Positions 61,011-64,000 of a DNA stretch of 64,000 nt are shown here, piece after piece. The stretch comes from Kaistella sp. SH40-3 (GTDB lineage Bacteria; Bacteroidota; Bacteroidia; Flavobacteriales; Weeksellaceae), in assembly GCF_030686865.1 (NCBI RefSeq), contig NZ_JAQYUS010000006.1:1-64000 (forward strand). Reading direction: 5' to 3'. Within the stretch, counting starts at the first letter, position 1; every line of letters begins with the position of its first letter. Below the pieces are notes generated by a model. The model did not search any database, had not been told where the DNA came from, and worked only from the letters and a program-made list of their open reading frames with translations. A program made the position numbers and the translations under genes.

Positions 61011-62189
61011 ATGGACAAACTAAATTTACCACCGAAATCTGAGAATTTCCCGTGGCTGATCATGTTACTGATGTCGTCGGTGACTTTTGTAGGAATACTT
61101 TCGGAGTTAATGCCTTCTGGCGTTCTGCCTCAAATGATGGATGATTTAAAAATAACGGAAGGGCAAACCGGCAACCTCGTCGGATATTACGCAATTGCCT
61201 CCGCAATTTTTGCCATTCCCCTTATTTCTATGACGATGAAGTTCAACCGTAAAATGCTTTTGCTGATTTTACTCAGCGGTTTTTCGATCTCGAATATTGT
61301 GGCGGGATTGCTGCATGATTATTCCCTGATTATTATTTTAAGAGTAATCGGTGGAATATGTGCCGGCGTAATGTGGCCTATGATTGCTGCGTACGGGATG
61401 CGACTCGTAAAAGAGAACCATCACGGGAAAGCCATCGCTGTAATTATGGCGGGAAATACTTTAGGAATCAGCGTCGGTATGCCAGTCATGACTTTCATCG
61501 GAAATGAATACGGCTGGCGAACAGAATTCATTGGACTCGGTGTAGTCATTTTAGGAATCGCACTGATCAGTTTCTTCACTTTACCCTCAACTCCTGGAGA
61601 AAAACTGACTAAAGGTTCCTCGCCTTTTGCACTTCTCAAAATTCCTGAAGTTCTAATCGTACTGTTGCTAACTTTGTTGGCCGTAATCGCTCATTACGGC
61701 GTGTATGTTTACATTACAGGCCTTGTAGATGAAATTCAACTTGCGGGAGGAATAGAAAGTGCTTTGCTTCTTTTCGGCACCGGCTCTCTGATTTCAGTAC
61801 TGCTCGCCATCAAATATACCGACCAACATTTAAGACTGCTGACGGTCGCGATGTTCGGTTTGCTGATTATTTCGATGGGATTGTTTTTGATGTTCGGAAG
61901 TATTACGGGAATCGGTCATGTCGCTTTCTTTTTATGGGGACTTTCCTTTGGCCCGTTGGTCACTTTATTACAGGCTGCCGTAAGCAGACAGGTAGAAAGT
62001 GCAAAAGATGTCGCGACTTCCGTGCAGTCGTCGGTATTTAATTTATCGATTATGATCGCCACTTCACTGGGAGGAATCTTACTTGCCCAGTTTTCACCGA
62101 TGAGTTTAATTTATTTAGCCATAGGTTTATCGGTACCAGGCTTGGTCATCTCTTTCTTGTCTAAAAAAAGTCTGGGTTCTGCCTTGTAA
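61011..62189 (+). CDS. MFS transporter (DHA1 type)
   Basis: The 392-aa protein has twelve hydrophobic segments. GILSELMPSGVLPQMMDDL in helix 1, RVIGGICAGVMWPMIAAYGM in helix 4 and GNTLGISVGMPVMTFIG in helix 5 are typical of the Bcr/AraJ/NepI group of exporters. It is divergent from the MFS gene at 59405 and only distantly alike, so they are not recent duplicates. The substrate is unknown. Confidence 0.9.
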   Translation: MDKLNLPPKSENFPWLIMLLMSSVTFVGILSELMPSGVLPQMMDDLKITEGQTGNLVGYYAIASAIFAIPLISMTMKFNRKMLLLILLSGFSISNIVAGLLHDYSLIIILRVIGGICAGVMWPMIAAYGMRLVKENHHGKAIAVIMAGNTLGISVGMPVMTFIGNEYGWRTEFIGLGVVILGIALISFFTLPSTPGEKLTKGSSPFALLKIPEVLIVLLLTLLAVIAHYGVYVYITGLVDEIQLAGGIESALLLFGTGSLISVLLAIKYTDQHLRLLTVAMFGLLIISMGLFLMFGSITGIGHVAFFLWGLSFGPLVTLLQAAVSRQVESAKDVATSVQSSVFNLSIMIATSLGGILLAQFSPMSLIYLAIGLSVPGLVISFLSKKSLGSAL

Positions 62190-62207
62190 TTTTATTCGAC
62201 TCAAAAT

Positions 62208-62244
62208 AAAAAAGACTGCTATCTATTTGATAACAGTCTTTTTT
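62208..62244. terminator. Terminator after the MFS gene
   Basis: AAAAAGACTG and CAGTCTTTTT pair around a 16-base AT-rich loop containing TATC/GATA, 19 bases after the stop. A-run and T-run tails on both sides suit the convergent deaminase gene as well. Confidence 0.8.
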
Positions 62245-62344
62245 GGTTTAAGTTTTTGTCGATGTAAGAATCGCTAGATTTAGATTTCCTTTGAAGAAAT
62301 AATGTTATTCTTGTGCTTTCCTGAACTGCAACAAGTATTCTTTA

Positions 62345-63592
62345 TTAAAGATCTAAAGCAATGTTGAATTCCTGTTCTTTTTTGCGAAAAAGGAAGTCGC
62401 CGTTTCGGACGGAAGCAAGCACCTCTACTCTTTTTCGAATGGCTTCATATACCGAAGTTTCATTAAGAACAATAAAGTTCGCAGGTTTACCAACATCTAA
62501 ACCATAATGATTCTGAATGTTTAAACACGTTGCACCGTTATAAGTAATCAAATCAAAATTACTTGCTATTTCACTCGGCGACATGATCTGCGCTAAATGA
62601 ATTCCATTGTCTAGGATATTCATCATATTTCCGTTTCCCATCGGATACCAAGGATCGTTGATGGAATCCTGGGCGAAAGCCACATTAATTCCTTCTTCAA
62701 TAAATTCCTTTACTCGCGTTAGACCGCGGCGTTTCGGATAGGTATCCTGACGTCCCTGAAGATAGGCATTCTCGGTTGGACAGGAAATAAAGTTCATCTT
62801 ACTTTTCTTGAAAAGATCCATCATTCGGAAGGCATAGGAATTATCTGCTGAACCAAAGGAACAGGTATGACTCGCGGTTGTTCTGGTTCCATAATCTTCC
62901 ATCAGCACCAACGCATTGAGCAGTTCTACGAAACGTGAGTTGGGATCATCGGTTTCATCACAGTGAACGTCGATCTGTTTGTCATATTTTAAAGCCAAGT
63001 CTACAATGTCATGAATGGATTTTTCGCCAAATTCCCGGGCCGGCTCATAATGCGGAATTCCACCCACGACATCAGCGCCCATTTTTAGGGCTTCTTCTAC
63101 TAAATCCCGTCCGCCTTTGTAGGTATACATTCCCTGCTGAGGAAAAGCAACGATCTGAATATCGACGGTATCTTTCAGATCCTGTTTCATTTCGAGCATC
63201 GCTTTAAGCGCAGTGAAATTTGGATCGGTAACATCAATATGTGTTCGGATGTGCTGAACTCCCTGAGAAACCTCGTCCTTAATTCCTTTCATTGCGAGTT
63301 TTTTCACACTTTCTACGGTCAGCGTTTCTTTAAATTTTGGCCAAAGTTCAATCGCTTCGAAGAGCGTTCCTGAACCCGCGCCTTCCTGACCCAGTTCAGA
63401 TAAGGTATATACATAATCCAAATGCAGATGTGGATCTACATAAGGCGGCAAAACCAGTTTACCTTTCAAATCGATTTCCTCTTCACAAGATGGAAGGTGA
63501 GTTCCGATGTGCGTAATTTTTCCATTTTCTACGATAATCTCTGTAGCATCGGGATTGCGATAAATTTTCGCATTAAAAAATTTCTTTTTCAT
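62345..63592 (-). CDS. codA: Cytosine-deaminase-type amidohydrolase
   Basis: The 415-aa enzyme has the metal-binding VDPHLHLDY, a GIPHYEPA segment, the conserved VHCDETDD with the catalytic Glu, TTASHTCSF and the late Asp in AFAQDSINDPWYPMGNGNM. These match cytosine deaminase (CodA) and its isocytosine relatives. It hydrolyses an aminopyrimidine or related ring. The exact substrate is unproven since close relatives act on isoguanine, creatinine or triazine compounds. The gene is monocistronic. Confidence 0.85.
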   Translation of the reverse strand: MKKKFFNAKIYRNPDATEIIVENGKITHIGTHLPSCEEEIDLKGKLVLPPYVDPHLHLDYVYTLSELGQEGAGSGTLFEAIELWPKFKETLTVESVKKLAMKGIKDEVSQGVQHIRTHIDVTDPNFTALKAMLEMKQDLKDTVDIQIVAFPQQGMYTYKGGRDLVEEALKMGADVVGGIPHYEPAREFGEKSIHDIVDLALKYDKQIDVHCDETDDPNSRFVELLNALVLMEDYGTRTTASHTCSFGSADNSYAFRMMDLFKKSKMNFISCPTENAYLQGRQDTYPKRRGLTRVKEFIEEGINVAFAQDSINDPWYPMGNGNMMNILDNGIHLAQIMSPSEIASNFDLITYNGATCLNIQNHYGLDVGKPANFIVLNETSVYEAIRKRVEVLASVRNGDFLFRKKEQEFNIALDL

Positions 63593-63875
63593 AATAAATT
63601 ATTTTAATGTTTCAGATGAATCTCTTTTTTGATCTGTCTATTAAATTACCTGGAAGTTTTAAAAAAAAATCGACCAAGTCAAAAGTTTGATATTCAGATT
63701 ATAAACATCAATAATATAGTGAAAAGAAATATTAATTCCAAATTTATCTATTTGTGAAAGTAGGTTTTGCGTGGCGGAAAAGAATAAAGCACAAAGACAT
63801 CTAAAAAAGATTTTTGAAATGTATTTCTAAATATAAGAGGATTTATAGTTGTGGCAGTTTTTAATTCAATTGAAA

Positions 63876-64000
63876 TTAAAGAAGATGCTTTTCCATTTTA
63901 ATATTGGCTCTGTCATAAAGTCCTTCGTCCATTTTTGTTTCGTTAAAACCATATTTGCGGTAAAGATCAATAGCAGACTGCAATTGGGTGTTGGAATATA
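63876..64000 (-). CDS. Partial GNAT-family N-acetyltransferase (C-terminus)
   Basis: The frame enters from the right edge and ends at a TAA at 63876. The 40 visible residues read SNTQLQSAIDLYRKYGFNET, then DRANIKMEKHLL, the classic GNAT end (S-N-x-x-L-x-x-A-I-x-L-Y-x-K-x-G-F). The acetyl-CoA-binding part lies outside the window. The gap 63593-63875 before it shows nothing. Confidence 0.85.
   Translation of the reverse strand, partial: YSNTQLQSAIDLYRKYGFNETKMDEGLYDRANIKMEKHLL

Overview
The window reads as chromosome from an AT-rich flavobacterium, most likely family Weeksellaceae (Chryseobacterium/Kaistella-like). Evidence: three secreted proteins with type IX secretion (T9SS) C-terminal sorting domains, a SusC/TonB-type outer-membrane receptor, promoters of the Bacteroidota type (TAnnTTTG -7 boxes, TTG -33 boxes), A-rich leaders instead of Shine-Dalgarno sites, and core proteins (RpsA, ThrS, IF-3, RplS, TrxB) of flavobacterial type. 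The placement is from recognition of families, not from a search.

Region 1 (1-14.6 kb) is accessory DNA. It holds a truncated gene of unknown function, a 44-aa protein, an AAA+ ATPase/subtilisin-like protease pair, a PLD-like protein, a hexapeptide-repeat protein, a short-chain dehydrogenase whose ATG appears to have become ATA, an SRAP (YedK/HMCES-type) protein, an RsbQ-like hydrolase overlapping a PAS histidine kinase, a Crp/Fnr regulator and a ketopantoate-reductase-like enzyme. A tyrosine integrase lies at its right edge next to tRNA-Ser(UGA). This looks like a genomic island seated at the 3' end of the tRNA and running left beyond the window.

Region 2 (14.8-23.4 kb) is mostly housekeeping: fluoride exporter, thioredoxin reductase, HolA, a small HsdR-N nuclease-like protein, NhaC antiporter and a HAD phosphatase. 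It also has a cobalamin riboswitch that precedes a leucine-rich-repeat T9SS protein, a cupin, a dienelactone-hydrolase-like protein, and an intergenic region packed with hairpin repeats.

Region 3 (23.4-41 kb) is metabolic. CoA-transferase subunit B is separated from subunit A by about 6.7 kb that carries an ABC exporter, an AraC regulator with a divergent cupin/hydrolase cluster, and a HEPN-like protein. Then, all on the minus strand, come CoA-transferase A, 3-hydroxybutyrate dehydrogenase, an alpha/beta hydrolase, a TonB receptor broken by one in-frame TGA, an unrecognised 472-aa protein, a secreted hydrolase, an acyl-CoA synthetase and a sodium/solute symporter. I read this as a locus for uptake and breakdown of 3-hydroxybutyrate or its esters. 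A 9-bp motif, AGGTATGAC, occurs three times upstream of its two gene blocks.

Region 4 (41-64 kb) is core: RplS, a fungalysin-type T9SS protease, RpsA, a DEAD-box helicase, a MerR regulator, a helix-hairpin-helix protein, a T9SS endonuclease I, acyl-CoA dehydrogenase, a run of small proteins, ThrS and IF-3 (IF-3 on an ATA start), two MFS transporters, a cytosine-deaminase-type amidohydrolase and a partial GNAT acetyltransferase. No CRISPR array, rRNA gene or intact insertion sequence was seen.
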